NCBI GenBank assembly: GCA_027484105.1
Contig: JAIXUG010000005.1
Span: forward strand, 186,001 to 250,000
From: Comamonadaceae bacterium
GTDB lineage: Bacteria; Pseudomonadota; Gammaproteobacteria; Burkholderiales; Burkholderiaceae_C
DNA: 64,000 nucleotides
Direction: 5' to 3'
Part shown: piece by piece, positions 52,916 through 61,286 of the stretch
How positions within the stretch are numbered: position 1 is the stretch's first letter
Layout: every line of letters starts with the position of its first letter
Program-made: the position numbers and the translations under genes
The notes under the pieces: generated by a model
Told to the model about the DNA's origin: nothing
Database searches by the model: none
Seen by the model: only the letters and a program-made list of their open reading frames with translations

Positions 52916-53710
52916 TCAGACCGTCACGCTGGCTGTTCGGTTGTGCAAAAAACGCAGCGCCGACAGCACTGTGAGAGCCGATGTTTTGGGGTTGTCTGCC
53001 AAAGGTTTGCCACGCATGCGCACCTGCATCTCACCAAAGGCGCCACGGGCTTCGATTTCGTGGATGTTTTCGGTCACCGTCGGATCCGCCATCAATCGCA
53101 CCTGGGTGTGGTCCAAGCCCAAACCGGCCAGCGACAGCGTCGCCGCCACATTGGCATTCTTGGGGTAAAGGCGGGCCGCTTCTCGGGCCGTGGCCTGAAG
53201 GATCACTGTGGGCTCGGTCAAGGCATCCAGATTGACGCGCTGCTCGGCCGGCGAGCCGCGCCATCCCGCAGGCGGCTTGCGACCTATATAGGTCACGCTG
53301 TCGAGCCCTGCCAAGCGCGCTGCAGCCAATGCATCGATGCCACCCATGGCTCCGGCCAACAGATGCAGCTGCGTGCCTCCCGCCTCGGCAGCGGCTTGCA
53401 ATTGCTCTGGCAAGCCCGGCGCAGACAAAGCGCCCATGGACAACACGGCGCATTCGGTGCCACGCCTCAAGGCGGGCAACACATGACTCGTCAAGGCGCT
53501 GTGTCCGGCGCATTCCAGCACCAAAGCCGCATCGTGAGGCACCTGGTGGGTCACGGTCACATGGCGCCCCAACTCGGTTTGCAAGGCCGCCACTTTGGCC
53601 TCGGACACCACAATGTGCGTGATGTGCACGCCCGAATGCCCTTGCATGCGCTGGTACACCGCGCGTCCTATGGCCCCAAAACCAATCAAGGTGAGTGTTT
53701 GCGTGCGCAT
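52916..53710 (-). CDS. NadX-like (aspartate dehydrogenase-domain) protein
   Basis: 264 residues. A Rossmann motif LTLIGFGAIGRAVYQRM starts the protein. The C-terminal domain has AREAARLYPKNANVAATLSLAGLGLDHTQVRLMADP and LADNPKTSALTVLSALRFL, the marks of L-aspartate dehydrogenase. True NadX makes iminoaspartate for NAD synthesis. Here it is enclosed in a catabolic operon with ALDH and a ThDP enzyme, so it may instead oxidise an amine or amino acid intermediate, or supply NAD. Confidence 0.85.
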   Translation of the reverse strand: MRTQTLTLIGFGAIGRAVYQRMQGHSGVHITHIVVSEAKVAALQTELGRHVTVTHQVPHDAALVLECAGHSALTSHVLPALRRGTECAVLSMGALSAPGLPEQLQAAAEAGGTQLHLLAGAMGGIDALAAARLAGLDSVTYIGRKPPAGWRGSPAEQRVNLDALTEPTVILQATAREAARLYPKNANVAATLSLAGLGLDHTQVRLMADPTVTENIHEIEARGAFGEMQVRMRGKPLADNPKTSALTVLSALRFLHNRTASVTV

Positions 53711-53713
53711 GGT

Positions 53714-55378
53714 TCAGTCTGTCTTTTTGGGTGGCCCGGCAAACTTGACCGGAAAGGCGCCCCAAGCGTCCATGTCCACTTCCACGACCACCGGGCCGGG
53801 CGTTTGCAGGGCCTGACGCAAAACTTTTTCTGTCTGAGCCGGGTCGCTGAGCTTGTGGTGCGCGACCTGAAGGCTCGCACAAAATGAGGCGAAATCGGGA
53901 TTGTGCAGGTCCACATAACAGTGGCGGCTGCCGTACACCGCGTCCTGGATGTTGCGGATCACGCCATAGCGGCTGTCGTTCATCAGCAGCACCAGCATGT
54001 CGGCGCGCTCTTGCGCTGCGCAAGCGAGCTCGCCCACATTGAGCATGAATCCGCCATCGCCAGCCAGCACAACCGTCTTGCGGCCCAGAGCATGTTCCTG
54101 GTTGGCCAGCGCCACCCCTATACCCATGGCCAGCCCCTGACCAATGCCGCCGCCCAGGGCATGCACACCCGCCCGGGGGTGGTCCAGAACCGGCGCGCGG
54201 TTGCCCCACATGGTGTTGGACAAGGTGATGTCACGCACCCACCACAAGGCCTTGCCAGCCGTTGCTTGCAAGCTATTCTTGAGCTGGACATACGGCCCCA
54301 GGGTGCTGTCCACCAGGGCCTCGGCTTCGCGCCGGGTGCTTTTCAAATCGGTCAGGAAAGCTGGATCGGTATGCATCCGCCCCTGCAGTGCGTCGGCCAG
54401 GGCGTTCAGGGTCAGGGCCGCATCGCCTTGGACAAAGTATTCGCTCTCATAGGCGCGGTTTTGGGCCAGCGCGTTGGCATCGATGCGGAAGCGGTGCGCA
54501 GGCAATTGCAGTTTGTAGGTCAGCGTCTCGTTGCTGCGCAAACGCGAACCCACCACCAACAAGGCGTCCACCGAGCGGTAAAAAGCTTCGCTGGGTTTTT
54601 GCAGGTTGTATGAACCCAGGCTGGCGGGGTGGTCTTCGGCGAGCACGCCACGCCCCTGCACCGAGGTGACCACGCCCCAGCCCATGGCCACCAGGCGCTC
54701 CACGGCAGCGCTTGCGCCCCGTGCACCACCGCCCAGCCACAGCAAGGGGCGTTTTTTGGCCGCCAAAAGATCGGCCAGTGCGTGCACCGCCTCGGGAGAT
54801 GGGGCCAGCGGGGCCACGGGCAAGGGCGAAAGGTCAGACGGCCAAGGCAAGCGCATGGCCTGCACATCGATCGGGATCTCAATGCTCACCGGGCCACAGG
54901 GTGGCGTGAATGCCAGCCGCACGGCTTCGCGCAAAGTGGCCAGCGCGGTCTCGGGGTTGCGGATGCGAAAAGCGTCCTTGCCCACCGACTTGAGCATGGC
55001 CAACTGGGCCGGATGCTCGTGGATGAAGCCCAAATCGCGGTCCAGAAATTCCGATTCGATCTGGCCGGTCAGGTGCAGCAAAGGCGTGCCCGCCGTGATG
55101 GCCTCGACCATGGCCCCTGCGGCGTTGCCACAGCCGGTGCCGGTGCTGGTCACGCACACACCCAACACGCCACTCACGCGGGCTGCGGCATCGGCCATGT
55201 TGCAGGCCCCTGCTTCGCCGCGCGCTGAGACAAAGCGGATCTGTCCACGCGTATGGAAGGCGTCCAAAATCGGCATGTTGTGGATCGAGATGACGCCATA
55301 AGCGGTCTTGACCCCACAGGCCTCCAGAAATCGGGCGACCAGCTCGCCCACGGTGATGGTGGTGGGGGATGTGTTCAT
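53714..55378 (-). CDS. Thiamine-diphosphate-dependent decarboxylase/synthase (acetolactate synthase family)
   Basis: 554 residues from the ATG at 55378. Three domains are visible: PYR (VARFLEACGVKTAYGV, with the catalytic Glu in SARGEAGACNMADAAAR), a central domain (LLWLGGGARGASAAVERLVAMGWGVVTSVQGRGVLAEDHPASLG) and PP with the metal motif AGDGGFMLNVGELACAAQ to LLMNDSRYG. Benzoylformate decarboxylase and related enzymes share this shape. It would act on a 2-oxoacid and yield an aldehyde for the ALDH two genes on. It overlaps the IclR stop by four bases. Confidence 0.9.
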   Translation of the reverse strand: MNTSPTTITVGELVARFLEACGVKTAYGVISIHNMPILDAFHTRGQIRFVSARGEAGACNMADAAARVSGVLGVCVTSTGTGCGNAAGAMVEAITAGTPLLHLTGQIESEFLDRDLGFIHEHPAQLAMLKSVGKDAFRIRNPETALATLREAVRLAFTPPCGPVSIEIPIDVQAMRLPWPSDLSPLPVAPLAPSPEAVHALADLLAAKKRPLLWLGGGARGASAAVERLVAMGWGVVTSVQGRGVLAEDHPASLGSYNLQKPSEAFYRSVDALLVVGSRLRSNETLTYKLQLPAHRFRIDANALAQNRAYESEYFVQGDAALTLNALADALQGRMHTDPAFLTDLKSTRREAEALVDSTLGPYVQLKNSLQATAGKALWWVRDITLSNTMWGNRAPVLDHPRAGVHALGGGIGQGLAMGIGVALANQEHALGRKTVVLAGDGGFMLNVGELACAAQERADMLVLLMNDSRYGVIRNIQDAVYGSRHCYVDLHNPDFASFCASLQVAHHKLSDPAQTEKVLRQALQTPGPVVVEVDMDAWGAFPVKFAGPPKKTD

Positions 55379-56205
55379 GCTGCTTTCTTGTCCTTGTTTT
55401 TGGCGGGCCAAGCTGCGCGTTGCGGCAGATGGCTCAGCCGCTCGGTCATTTGGGCGGCTGCCACCTTGACCATGTCCACCAAAGGCATCAGCGCCGTGTC
55501 CTCAATGCGCTGTGAAGGCACCGAGATGCTGATGGCTGCGGCCACACGGCCTTGCTCATTGAAAACCGGCGCGGCAATGGTGGAGATGCCGGTTTCGTAG
55601 CCGCCCATGCTCACGCCATACCCGCGCGCGCGGTCCTGATCGATCAGGGCCTTGAGGTCTTGCAAATGGGTCGGCGTTTTCGGGGTGTAGGCGGGCAATG
55701 CAGGGTCCGGGTAGAGCGCGGCCAACTCCTTCATGTCGGTGTCGCCCAGCAAAATCCGGCCTAAAACCGTGGCATGCGCGGGCAAACGGGCACCCACCTG
55801 AATGGAGTGGAACATGGCGTTGCTGCCGGCGACCTTGGCGATGAAGACCACCTCGCGGGCATCGCGCACCACCAGATGGGCTGAAAACCCGCTGCGGTCA
55901 CGCAAATCCTCGAGCACCGGACGCCCCACCTCGGTCAGCTCCATGGAGGCGAGCAGTTCAAAACCCAAGCGCAACACGGCCAGGCCCAGCTTGTAGCTCA
56001 CGCCATCGGGACAGCGCTCCAGAAAACCACTTTGCTCCAGCGTGAACAGCATGCGAAACACCGAAGCTCTCGGCAAGCCCATGCGGCGCGACAGTTCGGC
56101 CCCGCTGAGTTCTCGCTCGTCGCGGTTGAATTGCATCAACAATTGCAGGCCGCGCGCCAAACCTGGCACGGTGTAACGGTCGTCGTTGCTCATTTTTTCT
56201 GTCAT
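55375..56205 (-). CDS. IclR-family transcriptional regulator
   Basis: 276 residues from the ATG at 56205 (56193 is possible). The N-terminal winged helix is VPGLARGLQLLMQFNRDERELSGAELSRRMGLPRASVFRMLFTLEQSGFLER. The effector domain follows, with SMELTEVGRPVLEDLRDRSGFSAHLVVRDAREVVFI and GYGVSMGGYETGISTIAAPVFN. It is the only regulator inside the 15-gene operon. The repeats at 42594 and 61136 are its best candidate operators. IclR proteins of catabolic clusters usually respond to an aromatic acid. Confidence 0.92.
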   Translation of the reverse strand: MTEKMSNDDRYTVPGLARGLQLLMQFNRDERELSGAELSRRMGLPRASVFRMLFTLEQSGFLERCPDGVSYKLGLAVLRLGFELLASMELTEVGRPVLEDLRDRSGFSAHLVVRDAREVVFIAKVAGSNAMFHSIQVGARLPAHATVLGRILLGDTDMKELAALYPDPALPAYTPKTPTHLQDLKALIDQDRARGYGVSMGGYETGISTIAAPVFNEQGRVAAAISISVPSQRIEDTALMPLVDMVKVAAAQMTERLSHLPQRAAWPAKNKDKKAA

Positions 56206-56216
56206 CTCTAGAAAGC

Positions 56217-57056
56217 TCAAACCAGCCGTGGCAGGCCCAACAGAGGATTCACGGCAGCAGCGGCTTCGAGGGGGCAAGCGTGCCCCACCGGCCCCAGGCT
56301 GATGCGCACTTGCGCCACATCACTGGCCAGGGCCTCACACGCCGCAGGCGTGGTGACGGTATCGGCCTCCCCACTGGCGATCTGCAAGGGACCAGACCAG
56401 GTTTTGAGCTCATGTGCCAGACGGCCTTGCCCCAGCATGTGCACCGCCTGGGTGTAGCCCGCAGGGTCGATTTGGGCCATGGTCTCGCGCACGGCTTCTT
56501 GCAAAGCGGGGTCCGCACCAGGCGACAACATGGCCGCTGCCCGTGCCCGGGCCATGCCCTCGGGGCCCAGCTGCTGCAAATTGAACAAACGGCCTTGCAC
56601 CACACGTTCACGTTCGGCCTGCGGGGCATCGCCATAGCCTCTGGCTGGGGCCAACAAGACCAAGCGGCTGATCCGGTCGGGACGCAAGCGAGCGGCACTG
56701 GCGGCCATCAAAGCCCCCAGGGAATGCCCCACCATGACCACAGGCCGCGACACATACAAAGCATCCAGCCAAGACCACAGGCGCTCGGCATAGTCTTGTG
56801 CGGCAGGCACCGCCATGTCCACGGGTGCGCTGCGCCCATAACCGGGCGCGTCCCAGGCCAACACCCGCAGATCTGATTGGCCAACGGCCGCACCCAGCTG
56901 ATAGGCCCAACTGGCCGATGCCGAACCAATGCCGTGAAGCAACACATGGGTGACGTGTACAGCCGTGCCGGCACTGCGGAACTGGATCGGCCCGAGCGGC
57001 GTATCCACCAGGGATCGCACCCCTCCCGACAAAGCATCCTGGGGGGAGATCGGCAT
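56217..57056 (-). CDS. Alpha/beta hydrolase
   Basis: 279 residues. The nucleophile elbow GHSLGALMAAS holds the catalytic Ser, THVLLHGIGSASASW the oxyanion region, and LGPVGHACPLE the catalytic His. Relatives include meta-cleavage-product C-C hydrolases, 3-oxoadipate enol-lactonases and carboxylesterases. Given the extradiol-type VOC protein in the sister operon, hydrolysis of a ring-cleavage product is attractive but unproven. It lies one base before the cupin gene in reading order. Confidence 0.87.
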   Translation of the reverse strand: MPISPQDALSGGVRSLVDTPLGPIQFRSAGTAVHVTHVLLHGIGSASASWAYQLGAAVGQSDLRVLAWDAPGYGRSAPVDMAVPAAQDYAERLWSWLDALYVSRPVVMVGHSLGALMAASAARLRPDRISRLVLLAPARGYGDAPQAERERVVQGRLFNLQQLGPEGMARARAAAMLSPGADPALQEAVRETMAQIDPAGYTQAVHMLGQGRLAHELKTWSGPLQIASGEADTVTTPAACEALASDVAQVRISLGPVGHACPLEAAAAVNPLLGLPRLV

Positions 57057-57057
57057 G

Positions 57058-57663
57058 TCAGCGCTTGATTTTGGACAAGGGCGAATCGGGCGGGTACACC
57101 GGAGTGATCGGCTTGGGGGTACCCAGCATCACGCACATCAAGGCGTCTTCATCGCCGATGTTTTGTTCTTCGCGGTACACCCCGGGCGGCACGGAAATCA
57201 GGTCACGCTCGCCCAAGGTGGCTTCCCATCGCTCACCGTCTTTTTCGCAAATGACTTTCATGGACCCGCGCAGGACAAAGAAAATTTCTTCGACGTCGTA
57301 ATGGATGTGCGAAGGCCCGATGCCACCGGCCGGGATCAACATGGTGGAAAAGGTGAAGTGGGCCGAGGGCACCGTGTTGCCGTCTTTGGCCACGCCCGTC
57401 GCACCAGTGCCGACATAACGCATTTGGGCACGCCGGTATTTGGGGTCAAAGTCGGCCTGGAACTTGAGCGCATCCCAGTCGTAGCGGCGGGTGGATTTGA
57501 GCGCAACACGGCTTTGCATCCATTCGGCAAAGGATTGGCCACTTGGCTGCAGCATGCCCGCCTGGATTTGCATCTCCGGCGGAATTTGTGGATTGAGCAA
57601 ACCGTTTTCATTGAAGTGCGGCTGATTGGCAGCCTCCAGAACTTTTCTCGCGTGTGCGTCCAT
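57058..57663 (-). CDS. Cupin-domain protein
   Basis: 201 residues. The cupin motif 1, GGIGPSHIHYDVEEIFFVLRGSMKVI, has the His-x-His and Glu metal ligands; motif 2 follows as VPPGVYREEQNIG without its usual His. An N-terminal extension of about 90 residues precedes it. It could be a dioxygenase or isomerase acting on an aromatic or enol intermediate, or a small-molecule-binding protein. It is coupled with the hydrolase gene. Confidence 0.85.
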   Translation of the reverse strand: MDAHARKVLEAANQPHFNENGLLNPQIPPEMQIQAGMLQPSGQSFAEWMQSRVALKSTRRYDWDALKFQADFDPKYRRAQMRYVGTGATGVAKDGNTVPSAHFTFSTMLIPAGGIGPSHIHYDVEEIFFVLRGSMKVICEKDGERWEATLGERDLISVPPGVYREEQNIGDEDALMCVMLGTPKPITPVYPPDSPLSKIKR

Positions 57664-57678
57664 GGTTTTTCCTTGTAC

Positions 57679-58434
57679 TCAATTCATGACAAAGCCGCCG
57701 TTGACCGGTAGCAACTGACCCGTGATGAAGCCGCTGCCCTGGGTCAACAGGAACAAAGCCGCTGCATTCACATCCTCTGGTATTTGGGGGCGCTGAATGG
57801 CGCGTCCGTTCAGGTAATGGTCGTGCCGGGCTTGCGGCACGTAGGCGGTGGCTTCCACCAGGGTCAGGCCTGGGGCAATGGCGTTCACGGTGATGGCTTC
57901 GGCCCCAAGCTCTCGGGCCATGGAGCGGGTCATGGCAATGACCGCCCCTTTGCTGGCCGCATACGCCATGAGCCGGGGCGCACCCCACAAGGCCGTGTCA
58001 GAAGCGAGGTTGACCACGCGCCCCCGACCACTGGCCGCCAGATGCGGCCTGGCCGCTTGTGTGACGAGCCAGGTGCCACGCACATTCACATCCATCACGC
58101 TGTCCCACATGTCCAGCGACAGCTCGTCCATGGTCTTGCCGCCCGAGTGGGTGATGGCCGCGTTGTTGATCAGCCCTGTCAAACCGCCCATGGCTTGCAC
58201 AGCCGCATCGACCCCGGCACGGATGCCGGCCGGATCGAGCAAGTCCAGGGGTACATAAGTGGCCTGCACCCCCAACTCGGCAGCCAGGGCCTGCCCGCGC
58301 TCGTGCAAAACATCGCTGACCACCACTTGGGCACCTGCAGCCACCAAAGCGCGAACAAAGCTCTCGCCCAGACCCCGCGCCGAACCCGTGACCAGCACTT
58401 TGCTGCCCTGTAAATTGATTTCCTGCATGTTCAT
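57679..58434 (-). CDS. Classical short-chain dehydrogenase/reductase
   Basis: 251 residues. The cofactor motif VLVTGSARGLGESFVRAL, LINNAAITHSGG, and the active pair YAASKGAV (YxxxK) with the Ser in NLASDTALWG are all present, unlike in the SDR at 49686. The C-terminus ITGQLLPVNGGFVMN is typical. It should oxidise an alcohol or dihydrodiol, for example a cis-diol made by the Rieske enzyme. It follows the ABC permease gene by 20 bp. Confidence 0.9.
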   Translation of the reverse strand: MNMQEINLQGSKVLVTGSARGLGESFVRALVAAGAQVVVSDVLHERGQALAAELGVQATYVPLDLLDPAGIRAGVDAAVQAMGGLTGLINNAAITHSGGKTMDELSLDMWDSVMDVNVRGTWLVTQAARPHLAASGRGRVVNLASDTALWGAPRLMAYAASKGAVIAMTRSMARELGAEAITVNAIAPGLTLVEATAYVPQARHDHYLNGRAIQRPQIPEDVNAAALFLLTQGSGFITGQLLPVNGGFVMN

Positions 58435-58454
58435 CTTTTCCTGGGTTCGGCCAT

Positions 58455-59234
58455 TCAGGCACCGGACCTTTGGGCGCTGTCCAGATAGTGCAAGACGCGA
58501 CTTTCGACCAAAACCACCGCGTAATACGCCAAGATGCCAATCACCGTGAGGGCCCCGATCACCACGAATACACCCGCGGTGTTGCCTTGCCCCTCAAAGA
58601 ACACCAGCAAAAAGCCCAGCCCCATGTTGCCACCGACCAATTCACCGACCACCACACCGATCACCGCCAGCGTGCTGGCAATGCGCAAGCCGGAAAACAA
58701 GGGCGGCAGGGTGGTAGGGAACTCGACCATGCGAAACACTTGAAAACGCGTGGCCGAAAATGAGCGCGCCAGGTTGATGAGGTCGCCGTCCATGGCGCGC
58801 ATGGCCGACAACACGTTGATGAGCACGGGGAAAAAAACGATCAACACCGCCACCAAGATCTTGGGGTAAATCGTGTACCCCAACCACATCACGAACAATG
58901 GGGCAAAAGCCACTTTGGGTGCAATTTGCAGGGCCAGGAGATAAGGCGACAAAATGGCTTCAACCCGGGGTGAGACCCCCAGGGCATAACCCATGACGGC
59001 CCCCAGAAACGAGCCCAAAACAAAGCCGATCACCACCTCGGCGGCCGTGATGCCGGCATGCCACATCAGTCGTTCGGTTTCCCAAATGCGCACCCCTTCC
59101 GTGACCACCTGGCTGAACGGTGGCAACACAAATTTGGGCACGCCCAGCCAGCCTGGCACATATTCCCAAACCAGCAGGAATACCACCAGAACAGCCAGAC
59201 TCCAGGCCGAGGTCGTGAGTTTTTCGCGTGACAT
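58455..59234 (-). CDS. ABC transporter permease (SsuC/TauC-type)
   Basis: 259 residues with about six membrane helices, starting with AWSLAVLVVFLLVWEYV. The cytoplasmic coupling loop AMDGDLINLARSFSATRFQVFRMVEFPTTLPPLFSGLRIASTLA is the binding-protein-dependent transport motif. The family imports nitrate, sulfonates, taurine, thiamine precursors and aromatic acids such as phthalate. It forms a complete importer with the next two genes. Confidence 0.92.
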   Translation of the reverse strand: MSREKLTTSAWSLAVLVVFLLVWEYVPGWLGVPKFVLPPFSQVVTEGVRIWETERLMWHAGITAAEVVIGFVLGSFLGAVMGYALGVSPRVEAILSPYLLALQIAPKVAFAPLFVMWLGYTIYPKILVAVLIVFFPVLINVLSAMRAMDGDLINLARSFSATRFQVFRMVEFPTTLPPLFSGLRIASTLAVIGVVVGELVGGNMGLGFLLVFFEGQGNTAGVFVVIGALTVIGILAYYAVVLVESRVLHYLDSAQRSGA

Positions 59235-59272
59235 CCAATGGCCTCAGTGGCAGTTTGTCATGTCGGCGTGCA

Positions 59273-60283
59273 TCACTTGCCCGTGACAAACTGGTTGGTG
59301 TAGAGCTCCTTGGCGGGTGTGGCCTTGGGCACGACGCCGTTGCTCACGTAAAAATTCTGCAATTCGTTCAATCGCACTTCGTCCATCAGGCCCGGCACCC
59401 TCTGGGCTGAATAGACATACCGGTTGTACATCTCAAAAACAGATTGGATTTGGGCCTCTTTGCCCTTGTGCGCTGGAACGTGCTGCACATAGGTTGCTGC
59501 AGCCTCTTTGGGGTTGGCCATGATGTCGCGCATGCCTTTGAGGGTGGCGCGCACCAATTTCTGGATCAACTGAGGATTTTTCTGAATGGTCTCATCCGAT
59601 GCCAAGATGGCTTGCGCCATGCTTTTGAAATAGATGTCAGCTGGCAAGATGTCCACTTGTGCACCCGCTTCCATGGCAGAAGCCGTCCAATCAGGGACAC
59701 CGGCCATGGCGACCGCTTTTTTGGCTGCAAACTGCTGCCAAACCCCCGCTGGACCAGCGGCCTGGATGGTCACATCGTTTTTGGTCAGGCCCACTTTGCT
59801 CAGCATGCCCAGCAAGGCGTAGTAAGTGGTGTCGGTGTAGGAAATCACGGTGACTGTTTTGCCTTTGAGCTCCCTGGGGCTTTCAATCCGCTCGTCCTTG
59901 TGGCTGACCAGCTGGGTGAGTGAGCCTGCACCCAGAACGGCCACCGCCTTGATCGGGATGCCCTGCGCACGGGCAATGATGGGGGTGTCACCAATGGCCC
60001 CACCGATCACGGCATTGCCCGCCCCCACTTGCTTGGCCACGTCCACACCCCCACGGGCAGCGACGAATTTCACATCCAGCCCTTCGGCTTTGTAGTAGCC
60101 CTTGGCTTGCGCCAGCATCCAGGGGCCGAAAGCGGGCAAGGTTCCCGGCGCCGGCAACAAATAGGTGACTTCCTGCAGCGGGGCTTGCGCCATCGCGGTG
60201 CCCGGCAACACCGTGAAGATGGCCGATGCCACCAAGCTCATGCAAGTCAGCCGTTTACTCATCAAGGGAATCATTTTTTTCAT
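59273..60283 (-). CDS. ABC transporter substrate-binding protein (NMT1/SsuA-like)
   Basis: 336 residues from the ATG at 60283, with AGGAG upstream. Signal peptide KRLTCMSLVASAIFTVLPGTAMAQ. The mature part has EVTYLLPAPGTLPAFGPWMLAQAKGYYKAEGLDVKFVAARGGVDVAKQV and IESPRELKGKTVTVISYTDTTYYAL, matching the NMT1/THI5-like class that binds sulfonates, aromatic acids or pyrimidines. Which ligand is bound cannot be read off, but an organosulfur or aromatic compound fits the sulfatase and oxygenase genes around. Confidence 0.9.
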   Translation of the reverse strand: MKKMIPLMSKRLTCMSLVASAIFTVLPGTAMAQAPLQEVTYLLPAPGTLPAFGPWMLAQAKGYYKAEGLDVKFVAARGGVDVAKQVGAGNAVIGGAIGDTPIIARAQGIPIKAVAVLGAGSLTQLVSHKDERIESPRELKGKTVTVISYTDTTYYALLGMLSKVGLTKNDVTIQAAGPAGVWQQFAAKKAVAMAGVPDWTASAMEAGAQVDILPADIYFKSMAQAILASDETIQKNPQLIQKLVRATLKGMRDIMANPKEAAATYVQHVPAHKGKEAQIQSVFEMYNRYVYSAQRVPGLMDEVRLNELQNFYVSNGVVPKATPAKELYTNQFVTGK

Positions 60284-60324
60284 GCTTGTCTCCTGGGTTA
60301 GTGGGTGGGAATGGAAAACATGGA

Positions 60325-61131
60325 TCAATGCACATCGGCCTGCGCATCGAGTTTGAGCAAGGCCATCAATCGGCTCACGTAATCGGCCAGCAAGGGATGC
60401 TTGCGGCGCTGCATGGGATTGGCTCGGTCTGGGATGTCAACCCGGATTTCTTCGATCAAGGTACCCGGGCGCTCACTCATGACCAAAATCCGGTCCGACA
60501 AGGTCACCGCTTCGGCCAGATCGTGGGTGATGAACACGACCGTTTTGCCCTCGCTTTGCACGGTTTGGGCCAAATCCTGCTGCAAGATCATTTTGGTCTG
60601 TGCATCGAGTGCGGAGAACGGCTCGTCCATCAGCAGCACCAAGGGGTCCACGGCCAGCGTGCGGGCCAAGGCAGCGCGCTGACGCATGCCACCAGAAAGC
60701 TGGTTGGGGTAATGTTGGCCAAATCCCTTCAGGTGGCATTGGTTCAGCAAACGCGTCGACACCACTTGACGCTCCGCATGCGGCACCCCTCTCAATTCCA
60801 GGCCAAATTCGACGTTTTGTGCAATGGTGCGCCATGGCATCAACAGGTCTTTTTGCAGCATGAAAGCCACGTGCTTGTTCGGACCCGAGACCACCTCGCC
60901 GTTGACTTTGACCGTTCCTGCAGAAGGCTTGGACAATCCAGCCCCCATGTTGAGCAAGGTGCTTTTGCCACAACCCGAAGGTCCGATGATGGACACCACC
61001 TCGCCTTTGGCGATCGAAAAATGGATGTCACGCGCCGCCAGCACCTCAGCGGACTTGCCCCGAGCCGGGAACCGCTTGTCAACCCCGATGAATTCGATCG
61101 CTGCAGTGCCAGTCACGGGCGCTTTGTCCAT
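60325..61131 (-). CDS. ABC transporter ATP-binding protein (SsuB/TauB-type)
   Basis: 268 residues from the ATG at 61131; an in-frame ATG at 61185 would add 18 residues, and neither has a clear ribosome site. I prefer 61131 because the probable operator and a TAATAA -10-like hexamer lie between the two. Motifs: Walker A GPSGCGKST, LSGGMRQRAALARTL, Walker B LVLLMDEPFSALD and ITHDLAEAV. It is the first gene of the 15-gene leftward operon and powers the importer of the two genes behind it. Confidence 0.9.
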   Translation of the reverse strand: MDKAPVTGTAAIEFIGVDKRFPARGKSAEVLAARDIHFSIAKGEVVSIIGPSGCGKSTLLNMGAGLSKPSAGTVKVNGEVVSGPNKHVAFMLQKDLLMPWRTIAQNVEFGLELRGVPHAERQVVSTRLLNQCHLKGFGQHYPNQLSGGMRQRAALARTLAVDPLVLLMDEPFSALDAQTKMILQQDLAQTVQSEGKTVVFITHDLAEAVTLSDRILVMSERPGTLIEEIRVDIPDRANPMQRRKHPLLADYVSRLMALLKLDAQADVH

Positions 61132-61135
61132 GTCA

Positions 61136-61157
61136 ATTGTTTCACTAAAGAAACGTT
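61136..61157. promoter_or_regulatory. Candidate operator of the 15-gene operon, 8-6-8 inverted repeat
   Basis: ATTGTTTC (61136-61143), ACTAAA, GAAACGTT (61150-61157). The GAAACGTT arm is identical to that of the repeat at 42594-42615, and the spacing is the same. A TAATAA hexamer (complement of 61161-61166) next to it could be the -10 element; no good -35 is seen. Joint control with the oxygenase operon is inferred. Confidence 0.6.
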
Positions 61158-61238
61158 GATTTATTACGGAATCAATCCTACCCATGAATCGCCATTTGAC
61201 AAAGCCCGATAAAAACGATCAACTAATTCGCAAGCGGC

Positions 61239-61265
61239 CAAAAAAAACCGCCCCAGAGGGCGGTT
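61239..61265 (-). terminator. Intrinsic terminator after ychF
   Basis: Stem AACCGCCC (61246-61253) / GGGCGGTT (61258-61265) with loop CAGA. On the minus strand it is followed by a run of T (complement of A at 61240-61247). It lies 21 bp past the ychF stop and insulates the operon downstream. Confidence 0.9.
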
Positions 61266-61286
61266 GTGCTCTGCTTGCGCAACCGT

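Noticed and set aside
61132-61185. 54-bp N-terminal extension of the ABC ATPase gene
   Set aside because: In frame from an ATG at 61185, but it would place the probable operator and -10 element inside the coding region; kept as an alternative only.
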